DNA of 64,000 bases from Altibacter lentus. GTDB taxonomy: Bacteria > Bacteroidota > Bacteroidia > Flavobacteriales > Flavobacteriaceae. This document shows positions 1 through 7,978 of the stretch, in pieces. The DNA lies in assembly GCF_000746845.1 (NCBI RefSeq), contig NZ_KN050846.1, forward strand, positions 2,124,963 through 2,188,962. The letters are read 5' to 3'. The notes beneath the pieces were generated by a model. That model did no database searches. It was not told the origin of the DNA and saw nothing but the letters and a program-made list of their open reading frames with translations. The position numbers were made by a program, and so were the translations under genes. Each line of letters opens with the position of its first letter. Within the stretch, counting starts at the first letter, position 1.

Positions 1-275
1 TCGGCTGCTACCACGGTAAAAATCCCCATGGCTTCAAACTGTCTTACCAGACTGCTGCCATAGTAGGTATTTGAGGCTCCAATACGTGGGATCACAGCAT
101 GAAGGTCGTCAATTGGTTCGTCATCATATAAGAGCATTGCATTACCCTCTTCTACTGATAACTGGAACAAGTCCGGGTCTAGAACTTCCATCGTGTGATT
201 TCTTGCTTCGCCAGCGCGAATAAGACTTTTGGTGGAGTAGAGGTTACCGCCCCGGGATAAGATCGCTATGTTCAT
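1..275 (-). CDS. rimK: RimK-type ATP-grasp ligase, 5' part only
   Basis: The N-terminal 91 residues of a minus-strand protein are present; the rest lies left of the window. It opens MNIAILSRGGNLYSTKSL and continues with a PRIGASNTYYGSSLVRQFE stretch. This closely matches the pre-ATP-grasp domain of RimK, which adds glutamate to the C terminus of ribosomal protein S6 and can make poly-glutamate; the E. coli protein has the equivalent IAILSR and AVIPRIG segments. The ATP-binding domain cannot be seen, so a related ATP-grasp ligase with another acceptor, or a fused longer Bacteroidota form, is not excluded. It is divergent from uvrC over a 144-bp gap. I see no strong TAnnTTTG box for the minus direction. 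Confidence 0.82.
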   Translation of the reverse strand, partial: MNIAILSRGGNLYSTKSLIRAGEARNHTMEVLDPDLFQLSVEEGNAMLLYDDEPIDDLHAVIPRIGASNTYYGSSLVRQFEAMGIFTVVAA

Positions 276-383
276 GTGTCCTGTTTAGCCGGTGCAATTT
301 AACAAAAAAACAGCGTGATTGTTTAGCGTGTCTTTGTCACGGCTCGGTTTAACCCACATTTAACATTAAATACAACCACGGTC

Positions 384-415
384 TTGTTAAAAAAGCAAAA
401 TAGCTTCTATCTTTG
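384..415 (+). promoter_or_regulatory. Bacteroidota-type promoter of uvrC
   Basis: A TTG at 384–386 is followed after 21 nt by TATCTTTG at 408–415, a full match to the Bacteroidota -7 consensus TAnnTTTG. Only four bases separate the box from the uvrC ATG at 420, so transcription would begin on or next to the start codon. Confidence 0.6.
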
Positions 416-419
416 AGCT

Positions 420-2216
420 ATGGCCGAGGCATCTGTACCTTTACAAATTTCTACACTCCCCGAGTCTCCGGGGGTATATCAATATTACGACAAGGATGAA
501 AAGCTGCTGTATGTGGGAAAGGCAAAAAACCTTAAAAAGAGGGTCAATTCGTACTTTACAAAGCAACACGACAACGCCCGTACGCGCTTACTGGTAAAGA
601 AAATAAAGAATATTAAGCACATTGTTGTTGCCACAGAGACAGACGCTTTACTTCTGGAGAACAATCTCATTAAAAAGTATCAGCCCAGGTACAACGTGAT
701 GCTCAAGGACGACAAATCCTATCCGTGGATCTGTATCAAGAACGAACGTTTTCCTCGTGTGTTTCCTACACGCAGGCTCATCAAAGACGGTTCTGAGTAT
801 TTTGGGCCATACACCAGCATGAAAACGGTTCACACCCTCTTGGACCTCATAAAGGGATTGTATCCTTTGCGAACCTGTACATACGATCTGGCTGAAGAAA
901 AAATTCGTGCCGGCAAATATAAGGTCTGTCTCGAGTATCATCTGGGAAATTGTTTGGGTCCTTGTGAAGGATTACTTTCTGAAGAAGTGTATAACGAAAA
1001 TATAGAGGCGATCCGAAACATCGTTAAGGGTAATTTTAAAGAATCACTTTCGCGATTCAAAAAACAAATGAGAAGTTATTCGGAAGCACTGAAATTTGAA
1101 GATGCTCAACGTGTCAAGGAGAAGATCGATATTTTGGAGAACTACCAGTCGAAATCCACAGTAGTCAATCCCAAAATAAATAATGTCGATGTTTTTTCTA
1201 TCGTTTCAGACGAGAGCTATGGCTATGTTAATTTTTTACAGTTATCGTTTGGGGCGATCATTCGGTCTCATACCTTGGAGATCAAAAAGCGTTTGGATGA
1301 ATCAGACGTGGCATTGTTGCAGCTGGCAGTGATAGAATTGCGGCAGCGTTTTCATTCACAATCCAAGGAGATCTACGTGCCGTTTAAAATTACGGTTGAA
1401 GAAGGAGTAAAGGTTCACATTCCTAAAGCAGGCGATAAAAAACAGATTTTAGACCTCTCCCTTCGAAATGCCAAATATTATCGCATGGAACGCTTTAAAC
1501 AAGCCAAGATCGTCGATCCAGACAGGCATGAGAAACGTATCATGGCGCAAATGAAAAAGGATCTTCGGCTATCGGAAGAGCCAAGACATATAGAGTGCTT
1601 CGATAACAGTAATATTCAAGGGTCACATCCTGTGGCGGCATGTGTGGTTTTCAAGAACGGGAAACCAAGCAAGAAGGATTACCGTAAATTCAATATAAAA
1701 ACGGTAGAAGGCCCCGATGATTTTGCATCGATGGAAGAAGTGGTCTACAGGCGATACAAACGAATGCTGGATGAGGAGCAACCTTTACCACAATTGATCA
1801 TCATAGATGGAGGAAAGGGACAATTGTCATCTGCATTAAAAAGTTTGGATGCTTTGGGATTGAGAGGCAAGATTGCGATCATAGGGATTGCGAAGCGATT
1901 GGAGGAACTCTTCTATCCGGACGACCCCATCCCATTGTACCTCGATAAAAAATCGGAGACGCTCAAGATCATTCAACAATTGCGAAATGAAGCACATCGC
2001 TTCGGAATTTCCTTTCACAGAGATAAACGCAGTAAGGAAGCCTTGAACACATCGCTAGAAAGTATTCCGGGGATAGGTGAAAAAACAGTTGTAGAACTCT
2101 TTCAAAAGTTTAAGAGCACAAAGCGTATTGCCTCAGCCAGTTTTGAGGATCTGGCCGCTGTAGTAGGGGCGAGCCGGGCAAAAAAGATAATTACTCACTT
2201 TCAAACACAAGCATGA
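420..2216 (+). CDS. uvrC: UvrABC excinuclease subunit C
   Basis: 598 residues, the usual UvrC length. UvrC makes both incisions around bulky DNA lesions after UvrA and UvrB load. Domains in order: GIY-YIG nuclease (GVY at 18–20, YVG at 31–33, conserved Arg41) for the 3' cut; a cysteine-containing linker near residues 165–182; a UVR motif around 205–240 that contacts UvrB; an RNase H-like endonuclease domain with ECFDNSNIQG, IIIDGGKGQ and AHRFGISFHR carrying the Asp, Asp and His positions for the 5' cut; and a C-terminal helix-hairpin-helix pair (SIPGIGEKT). The ATG at 420 is the only good start near the GIY-YIG domain. The next gene overlaps by four bases (ATGA), suggesting translational coupling. 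Confidence 0.96.
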   Translation: MAEASVPLQISTLPESPGVYQYYDKDEKLLYVGKAKNLKKRVNSYFTKQHDNARTRLLVKKIKNIKHIVVATETDALLLENNLIKKYQPRYNVMLKDDKSYPWICIKNERFPRVFPTRRLIKDGSEYFGPYTSMKTVHTLLDLIKGLYPLRTCTYDLAEEKIRAGKYKVCLEYHLGNCLGPCEGLLSEEVYNENIEAIRNIVKGNFKESLSRFKKQMRSYSEALKFEDAQRVKEKIDILENYQSKSTVVNPKINNVDVFSIVSDESYGYVNFLQLSFGAIIRSHTLEIKKRLDESDVALLQLAVIELRQRFHSQSKEIYVPFKITVEEGVKVHIPKAGDKKQILDLSLRNAKYYRMERFKQAKIVDPDRHEKRIMAQMKKDLRLSEEPRHIECFDNSNIQGSHPVAACVVFKNGKPSKKDYRKFNIKTVEGPDDFASMEEVVYRRYKRMLDEEQPLPQLIIIDGGKGQLSSALKSLDALGLRGKIAIIGIAKRLEELFYPDDPIPLYLDKKSETLKIIQQLRNEAHRFGISFHRDKRSKEALNTSLESIPGIGEKTVVELFQKFKSTKRIASASFEDLAAVVGASRAKKIITHFQTQA

Positions 2217-4447
2217 AACAACTCCTTCTTATAGTATGTATCCTGTTCTCAGGATGGGTTGTAGCGCAGAATGAAGCTAACGAAGACCTTAAAGTAGGTC
2301 TGGTGCTAAGTGGCGGCGGTGCCAAGGGCTTGGCTCACATTGGAGCCTTAAAGGTAATAGAAGAGGCAGGGGTGCGCATCGACTATATTGGCGGCACCAG
2401 TATGGGAGCAATCATCGGCTCTTTATATGCTTCGGGGTATAGTGCGACACAATTGGATTCGATCTTCAACAATACCGATTTCGATAAATTGATCCAAGAT
2501 GAGATTCCGCGTAGCGCAAAAACCTTTTATGAGAAGGACGAAGCCGAAAAGTACGCATTGACCCTTCCGTTCGACAAATTTCAGGTCTCCTTTCCCAGCG
2601 CACTTTCAAAAGGTCAAAATGTCTACAATCTACTTTCTAGATTGACAGCCCATGTAAGTACCATAGAAGATTTCAATAAATTACCCATTCCGTTCTTCTG
2701 TGTGGCGACCAACGTGGAGACAGGAAAAGAAGTGATCCTTAATAAGGGCTACTTGCCCCGGGCGATCACTGCCAGTGGTGCTTTGCCATCGCTGTTCAGT
2801 CCGGTTGAGATCGATGGTGTTCTCATGGTGGATGGCGGGGTGGTCAATAATTATCCTGTGGATGAGGTACGCGCCATGGGAGCCGATATTGTGATTGGAG
2901 TAGATGTTCAAGACAGTCTTCGTAGCAGGGATAAACTTAAATCGGCTTTCGATGTGCTGGTACAAATTAATAATTACCGCACCATCAACGATATGGCAAA
3001 GAAGCGAAAACGTACCGACATCTACATACATCCCAATATCGATGAATTCACTGTAGTAGCGTTTAATCAAGGAGACAGTATTGTCTCTGCCGGGGAGCGG
3101 GAAGCTCAATCCTTCAGGGAGGAGCTACTGGAGATTGCCGCCCGTCAAAAAGGGAACCTTAGAGAACCGGTAGATTTTGTTACGAGGGATTCGTTATATA
3201 TCAAGAATGTAGAGATCGAGGGTCTTAAAAATTACACACGAAGTTATGTTTTGGGAAAACTGAAACTTTTTACACCGGGGAAGACATCCTATAAACGCTT
3301 TAATGAAGGTATCAATAACCTATCGGCAACAGGAAATTTCCAAGACATTAATTATCGTCTCGAAGAGGATGAGAATGGTAAAACAAGTGTGCTGCTCAAT
3401 TTGCGTGAAAGTGCATCGAACACCTTGCTGCGATTAGGAGCTCATTACGACGACCTGTTTCGAACGGCTGCTCTTATCAACGTAACAAGAAAACGATTGT
3501 TTACAAATAATGACATCGTTTCCTTCGATTTCATCGTTGGGGACAACATCCGGTATAACTTCGACTATTATATCGATAAGGGATATTACTGGAGCATCGG
3601 GTTGAACTCAAGGTTTAGTTTTTTTGATAAAGACGTACCTATCGACTTTATCACCAATGAATCCATTTCGCCTACCGACACACAACTTAATCAGATCTCG
3701 CTAAAATATGGCGACGTTACCAATCAGGTATATGTAGAAACGCTGTTCCGAAGAACCTTTCTTTTAGGAATGGGGGTAGAGCACAAATGGCTTCGCTACC
3801 TTTCTGAGACGATCGGGATAGACGACCAGAACAACCCAAGAACTATTTTCGAGAACACCAACTACTTTAGTGCCTACGGTTATCTAAAATACGACACCTT
3901 CGATAATAGTTATTTTCCAAACGATGGGCTCTTCTTTAAGGGAGACTTTCACCTCTACGTCTTTGCTGAAGGTATTAATAACAACTTCGATCAATTTTCC
4001 ATCTCCAAAGCTAAAATGGCGTATGCTACCTCTTTTACGCCCAAATTTTCAATGATCGTCTCTACCGAAGGCGGATTTAAAATAGGTGGCTCAACGACCA
4101 ATTCATTAGATTTTTTTGTGGGGGGATACGGTTTCAGGAATTTGAACAACCTCATTTCACTCTATGGCTATGAAGCAATGAGCTTACGCGGTGATACTTA
4201 TTTGAAATCCACACTTACGCTGGATTATGAACTCTTCAAAAAAAACCATCTCAATATTTCGGGGAACATCGCCAACGTGGGAGACCGTCTCTTTACTACC
4301 GGCCAATGGATCGATGGGGTGGATTACAGTGGGTTTGCATTGGGGTACGGTCTGGAAACCTTCCTGGGTCCTATGGAGGTTAAATACGCCTATTCACCGG
4401 AGTTAGACGAAAGCAATTGGTACGTAAGTGTAGGATTCAGGTTTTAA
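2213..4447 (+). CDS. Patatin-like phospholipase with C-terminal outer-membrane barrel
   Basis: 744 residues with a signal peptide ending near residue 18 (VVAQ). Residues about 25–230 are a patatin lipase domain: the GGGAKG oxyanion motif at 34–39, the nucleophile Ser63 in GGTSMG, and the catalytic Asp207 in VDGG. A POTRA-like segment follows (IKNVEIEGLKNYTRSYVLG). The last ~350 residues alternate like a beta-barrel and end in Phe, as in BamA/D15 proteins. This is the architecture of PlpD-type (type Vd) patatin autotransporters and of RssA-like Bacteroidota proteins, so the lipase would be exported through or held at the outer membrane. It shares an ATGA overlap with uvrC. The substrate cannot be told from sequence. 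Confidence 0.9.
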   Translation: MKQLLLIVCILFSGWVVAQNEANEDLKVGLVLSGGGAKGLAHIGALKVIEEAGVRIDYIGGTSMGAIIGSLYASGYSATQLDSIFNNTDFDKLIQDEIPRSAKTFYEKDEAEKYALTLPFDKFQVSFPSALSKGQNVYNLLSRLTAHVSTIEDFNKLPIPFFCVATNVETGKEVILNKGYLPRAITASGALPSLFSPVEIDGVLMVDGGVVNNYPVDEVRAMGADIVIGVDVQDSLRSRDKLKSAFDVLVQINNYRTINDMAKKRKRTDIYIHPNIDEFTVVAFNQGDSIVSAGEREAQSFREELLEIAARQKGNLREPVDFVTRDSLYIKNVEIEGLKNYTRSYVLGKLKLFTPGKTSYKRFNEGINNLSATGNFQDINYRLEEDENGKTSVLLNLRESASNTLLRLGAHYDDLFRTAALINVTRKRLFTNNDIVSFDFIVGDNIRYNFDYYIDKGYYWSIGLNSRFSFFDKDVPIDFITNESISPTDTQLNQISLKYGDVTNQVYVETLFRRTFLLGMGVEHKWLRYLSETIGIDDQNNPRTIFENTNYFSAYGYLKYDTFDNSYFPNDGLFFKGDFHLYVFAEGINNNFDQFSISKAKMAYATSFTPKFSMIVSTEGGFKIGGSTTNSLDFFVGGYGFRNLNNLISLYGYEAMSLRGDTYLKSTLTLDYELFKKNHLNISGNIANVGDRLFTTGQWIDGVDYSGFALGYGLETFLGPMEVKYAYSPELDESNWYVSVGFRF

Positions 4448-4507
4448 TAAAATCTTACCAAAACTCCGCGTTATTTTTCCGATATTTGTGTAGTAAATCA
4501 ACACAAT

Positions 4508-5668
4508 ATGCCTTTCTATCACAGCTTGGGAAAGATACCGCCCAAACGACATATACAATTTCGAAAACCGGATGGGTCCCTCTATGCCGAGCAACTTTTC
4601 GGGACGATCGGTTTCGATGGGATGTATAGCAACCTCTATCACGAACAACGCCCAACACAGGTAAAAGAGATTAAAGACCAATACAGCATCGCGCCAAAGG
4701 TCGCAAAGCCTAACAATATACAATCGTACCGGTTTCGCGGGTTTCAAGTTCCCCCGGAAAACGATTATCTTAAAAGCAGGAAGGTGATTCTCACCAACAG
4801 TGACTGTAATATCATTCTGGCCGCTCCCAGACATTCCCAAACCGAGTATTTTTACAAGAATACCGATGCAGATGAGCTCATCTTTGTTCACAAAGGCACC
4901 GGAACCCTACGCACCCATATGGGAAATCTTGAGTTTAAGTACGGGGATTATCTCCTAGTGCCACGAGGGATTATCTATAAAATGGAGTTCGATACGGAGG
5001 ATAACCGCTTGTTCATAGTAGAGTCGAACAGACCTATTTATACCCCAAAACGCTACCGCAACTGGTTTGGACAACTGTTAGAGCACGCCCCTTTTTGTGA
5101 GCGCGATATTAGAAAGCCGGAAGTGCTGGAAACCAATAATGAGAACGGAGATTTCCTTATAAAGGTCAAGAAACAGGATGAGATCATTGAAATGGTATAC
5201 GCGAGCCATCCCTTTGACGTAGTGGGATACGATGGGTATAACTATCCGTATGCCTTCTCTATCCACGATTTCGAACCAATCACGGGACGCATTCATCAAC
5301 CGCCACCGGTACATCAAACCTTCGAGACCGATGCCTTTGTGGTATGTAGTTTTGTTCCGCGATTGTACGATTATCACCCATTGAGCATCCCGGCCCCGTA
5401 CAACCATAGCAACATAGACAGTGATGAGGTCCTGTACTATGTCGATGGCGACTTTATGAGCCGTAACGATGTTGATGCCGGGCATATTTCTTTACATCCC
5501 GCAGGAATACCCCATGGACCGCATCCGGGAGCCACCGAAAGAAGTATAGGAAAGACAAAGACCGACGAATTAGCTGTTATGGTCGACACGTTCAAACCAT
5601 TAAAAGTAACCGAAGAAGCCTTATCGATAGCCGATGACTCCTATTACCAATCATGGCTTGAAGAATAA
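4508..5668 (+). CDS. hmgA: Homogentisate 1,2-dioxygenase
   Basis: 386 residues; a cupin-type iron dioxygenase that opens the ring of homogentisate to maleylacetoacetate in tyrosine breakdown. The N terminus (MPFYHSLGKIPPKRHIQFRK) and later HSNIDSDEVLYY and GIPHGPHPG blocks identify the shorter bacterial form. Probable iron ligands are His300, Glu307 and His336. A GATATTTG at 4481–4488, one base off the -7 consensus, lies 19 nt before the start, so it may be expressed separately from the upstream gene 60 bp away. It precedes hpd, the enzyme that makes homogentisate. The genes for maleylacetoacetate isomerase and fumarylacetoacetase are not in this window. Confidence 0.93.
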   Translation: MPFYHSLGKIPPKRHIQFRKPDGSLYAEQLFGTIGFDGMYSNLYHEQRPTQVKEIKDQYSIAPKVAKPNNIQSYRFRGFQVPPENDYLKSRKVILTNSDCNIILAAPRHSQTEYFYKNTDADELIFVHKGTGTLRTHMGNLEFKYGDYLLVPRGIIYKMEFDTEDNRLFIVESNRPIYTPKRYRNWFGQLLEHAPFCERDIRKPEVLETNNENGDFLIKVKKQDEIIEMVYASHPFDVVGYDGYNYPYAFSIHDFEPITGRIHQPPPVHQTFETDAFVVCSFVPRLYDYHPLSIPAPYNHSNIDSDEVLYYVDGDFMSRNDVDAGHISLHPAGIPHGPHPGATERSIGKTKTDELAVMVDTFKPLKVTEEALSIADDSYYQSWLEE

Positions 5669-5673
5669 GCATT

Positions 5674-5749
5674 AGGAGCTTTTTCCCGCTTTCAGCTGTA
5701 TCTCCCAACTGTGTTGGGAGGATGCCGCTTCAATCGGGGCTAGGCGCTA
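5674..5749 (+). ncRNA. Structured intergenic element resembling the flavo-1 RNA motif
   Basis: Starting six bases after the hmgA stop, the sequence folds as a closing stem (CCCG at 5685–5688 with CGGG at 5734–5737, supported by outer AGC/GCT pairs) around a strong hairpin, CTCCCAAC-TGT-GTTGGGAG at 5702–5720. The flanking constant parts TTTTTCCCGC and GATGCCGCTTCAATCGGGGC are, from memory, those of a short intergenic element frequent in Flavobacteriia genomes and of the Rfam flavo-1 motif; I could not compare them with the Rfam model. Its function is unknown. It could also act as the hmgA terminator, although no U-tract follows. Confidence 0.5.
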
Positions 5750-5803
5750 GAGTTAAAATATTAGCACTAGGGCCGTCATTTTAACTTGAAACAGAGCTAA
5801 TTA

Positions 5804-5930
5804 TAGTTTTAATCGAAAATATAATACACAAGAAAAGTAAACACGAATTCAAGAAAAAATATTAGATTTCAGAAAATGACCATCGGTTTTTCAAAATAAA
5901 CTACCAAGTCATTTTCTTACTTCTTGAATC
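5804..5930 (+). promoter_or_regulatory. hpd leader with nested inverted repeats
   Basis: A possible -7 box TAGTTTTA at 5804–5811 (one mismatch) would give a leader of about 125 nt. In it, an outer repeat ATTCAAGAA (5847–5855) / TTCTTGAAT (5921–5929) encloses a perfect 10-bp repeat AGAAAATGAC (5871–5880) / GTCATTTTCT (5908–5917). A very short frame, ATG at 5876 to TAA at 5899 (MTIGFSK), begins inside the inner left arm. The whole could be an RNA stem or two operator pairs for a regulator. The right arms end 14 nt before the hpd ATG, where they could affect ribosome binding. Confidence 0.45.
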
Positions 5931-5943
5931 TAAAATAAGGACA

Positions 5944-7104
5944 ATGAGTAAAGAAATAAAATCAGTAGACTACGGATTGGAAAAGATCTTTGAAGGAGCG
6001 GAGGACTTTTTGCCGCTTTTAGGAACAGATTACGTAGAATTCTATGTAGGGAACGCCAAACAATCGGCACACTTTTATAAAACAGCATTCGGCTTTCAGT
6101 CGTATGCATATAAAGGTTTGGAGACCGGTTCCAAAGATAGCGTGAGCTATGTTCTTAAACAGGACAAGATTCGTTTGGTGCTTACCACACCACTTAACAG
6201 CAGTTCACCAATCAACGACCACATCGTGAAACACGGAGATGGTGTTAAGGTCATCGCCTTATGGGTAGACGACGCTCGAAGCGCATACGAGGAAACCACC
6301 AAACGAGGTGCTAAGAGCTACATGGAACCAACCGTGGAGAAGGATGAGAACGGGGAAGTGGTGCGAGCAGGGATCTATACCTATGGAGAAACGGTCCATA
6401 TGTTCGTAGAACGGAAAAACTACAAAGGAACCTTCCTTCCCGGCTTTAGAGAATGGAAAAGCGATTATAACCCAACACCCACGGGCTTAAAATATATAGA
6501 TCACATGGTAGGCAATGTGGGTTGGGGCCAAATGAACACCTGGGTAAAATGGTATGAGGAGGTGATGGGATTTGTGAATTTCTTATCCTTCGACGACAAA
6601 CAAATACACACCGAATATTCTGCGCTTATGAGCAAAGTGATGAGCAACGGGAACGGACGTATTAAATTTCCGATCAACGAACCTGCAAAAGGTGCCAAGC
6701 GATCTCAGATTGAGGAATATTTGGACTTCTATGAAGGTGCAGGTGTACAACACCTTGCTGTTGCTACCGATGATATTATAAAAACCGTTGCCCAACTAAA
6801 AGACAGAGGGGTGGAATTTTTACCGCCACCACCACAAGCGTATTACGATGATATCCCGAGACGCCTGGGAGCTCACATGGATGTTATGAAAGAAGACCTG
6901 AAGGAACTTCAAAAGCTCTCTATTTTAGTCGATGCCGATGAGGAAGGCTATTTGTTGCAGATTTTCACAAAACCTGTGGAGGACAGGCCTACTCTGTTCT
7001 TTGAGATCATTCAGCGTATGGGAGCCAAAGGATTTGGCGCCGGTAATTTTAAGGCTTTATTCGAGTCTATAGAGCGAGAGCAAGCGCAGCGTGGAACGCT
7101 ATAA
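5944..7104 (+). CDS. hpd: 4-hydroxyphenylpyruvate dioxygenase
   Basis: 386 residues, two glyoxalase/VOC-type halves. It converts 4-hydroxyphenylpyruvate to homogentisate, the substrate of hmgA just upstream. The facial triad of the Fe(II) site is visible in the C-terminal half: His187 (IDHMVGN), His270 (VQHLAVATDD) and Glu354 (LFFEIIQRMG). The C-terminal block GAKGFGAGNFKALFESIE is typical of the family and separates it from hydroxymandelate synthase. The ATG at 5944 follows an AAGG-containing stretch. It is preceded by an unusual 275-bp gap with the nested inverted repeat described separately, suggesting regulation distinct from hmgA. Confidence 0.96.
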   Translation: MSKEIKSVDYGLEKIFEGAEDFLPLLGTDYVEFYVGNAKQSAHFYKTAFGFQSYAYKGLETGSKDSVSYVLKQDKIRLVLTTPLNSSSPINDHIVKHGDGVKVIALWVDDARSAYEETTKRGAKSYMEPTVEKDENGEVVRAGIYTYGETVHMFVERKNYKGTFLPGFREWKSDYNPTPTGLKYIDHMVGNVGWGQMNTWVKWYEEVMGFVNFLSFDDKQIHTEYSALMSKVMSNGNGRIKFPINEPAKGAKRSQIEEYLDFYEGAGVQHLAVATDDIIKTVAQLKDRGVEFLPPPPQAYYDDIPRRLGAHMDVMKEDLKELQKLSILVDADEEGYLLQIFTKPVEDRPTLFFEIIQRMGAKGFGAGNFKALFESIEREQAQRGTL

Positions 7105-7204
7105 CACGATGTAACAATATTAAAATCCCATCGTCTAGTAAGGTGAGGTTCTCCAATTTGGAACAGATGTTGTATGTGCTACAAAGTACCAAAGACCCAA
7201 ATCT

Positions 7205-7975
7205 ATGAAAAAGCTACTTATAATACTACTTCTCTGTACGGTCGGGACCGTGATGGCCCAGAACAAAGCCTATGATAATGGGGAATGGTTCAAGTTTCGG
7301 GTACATTATGGGTTTGTTACAGCAGGCTATGCCACATTGGGAGTCGACAATGCTTTCCTAAACGGTAAAGAGGTCTATCATATCAAGGGAGAAGGTCATA
7401 CCATAGGTATGTCCAAGTGGTTCTTTCCGGTAGAAGATTATTACCAATCCTATGTGGATAAGAAGAAGGATATCCCCTATCGGTTTATTAGAAAGATCGA
7501 CGAAGGGGGGCACACCAAGGACATTCAGATCGATTTCAATCACGATACCAATAAAGCGCTGGTATATAATAAAAAACATAATGAAAAGGACTTAGTTTCC
7601 TTTCCGAAGAACGCCCAAGACATGGTATCTTCTTTTTACTACTTGCGAAATAATTTGGACGTAAGTAATTTGCAGGAAGGCGACACCGTAGATATGGACA
7701 TGTTCTTCGATAAAGAGAATTACAAGTTTCGATTAAAATTTTTGGGCAGAGAAACCTTAAAAACTACCTTTGGGAAAGTGCAGTGTCTAATCTTTCGACC
7801 CTATGTGCAAGCAGGAAGGGTTTTTAAAGAGAAGGAGAGTTTGACGGTGTGGGTGAGTGACGATGAAAACAAAATGCCAATGCTCATCAAGGCCGATCTT
7901 GCTGTAGGCTCGTTAAAAGCAACATTAATTCAATTTAAGGGATTAAAACATCCGTTTAAAATTATTGCAGACTAA
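7205..7975 (+). CDS. Exported DUF3108 family protein
   Basis: 256 residues with a clear signal peptide (MKKLLIILLLCTVGTVMAQ). The mature part is soluble and beta-rich, with FKFRVHYGFVTAGYATLGV near the start and a C-terminal segment (VWVSDDENKMPMLIKADLAVGSLKATL) typical of the DUF3108 family of periplasmic proteins. No catalytic residues are assigned to the family and I do not propose a function. It ends three bases before the tryptophan dioxygenase start, so the two are surely co-transcribed; this pairing may be positional only. Confidence 0.8.
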   Translation: MKKLLIILLLCTVGTVMAQNKAYDNGEWFKFRVHYGFVTAGYATLGVDNAFLNGKEVYHIKGEGHTIGMSKWFFPVEDYYQSYVDKKKDIPYRFIRKIDEGGHTKDIQIDFNHDTNKALVYNKKHNEKDLVSFPKNAQDMVSSFYYLRNNLDVSNLQEGDTVDMDMFFDKENYKFRLKFLGRETLKTTFGKVQCLIFRPYVQAGRVFKEKESLTVWVSDDENKMPMLIKADLAVGSLKATLIQFKGLKHPFKIIAD

Positions 7976-7978
7976 TCT

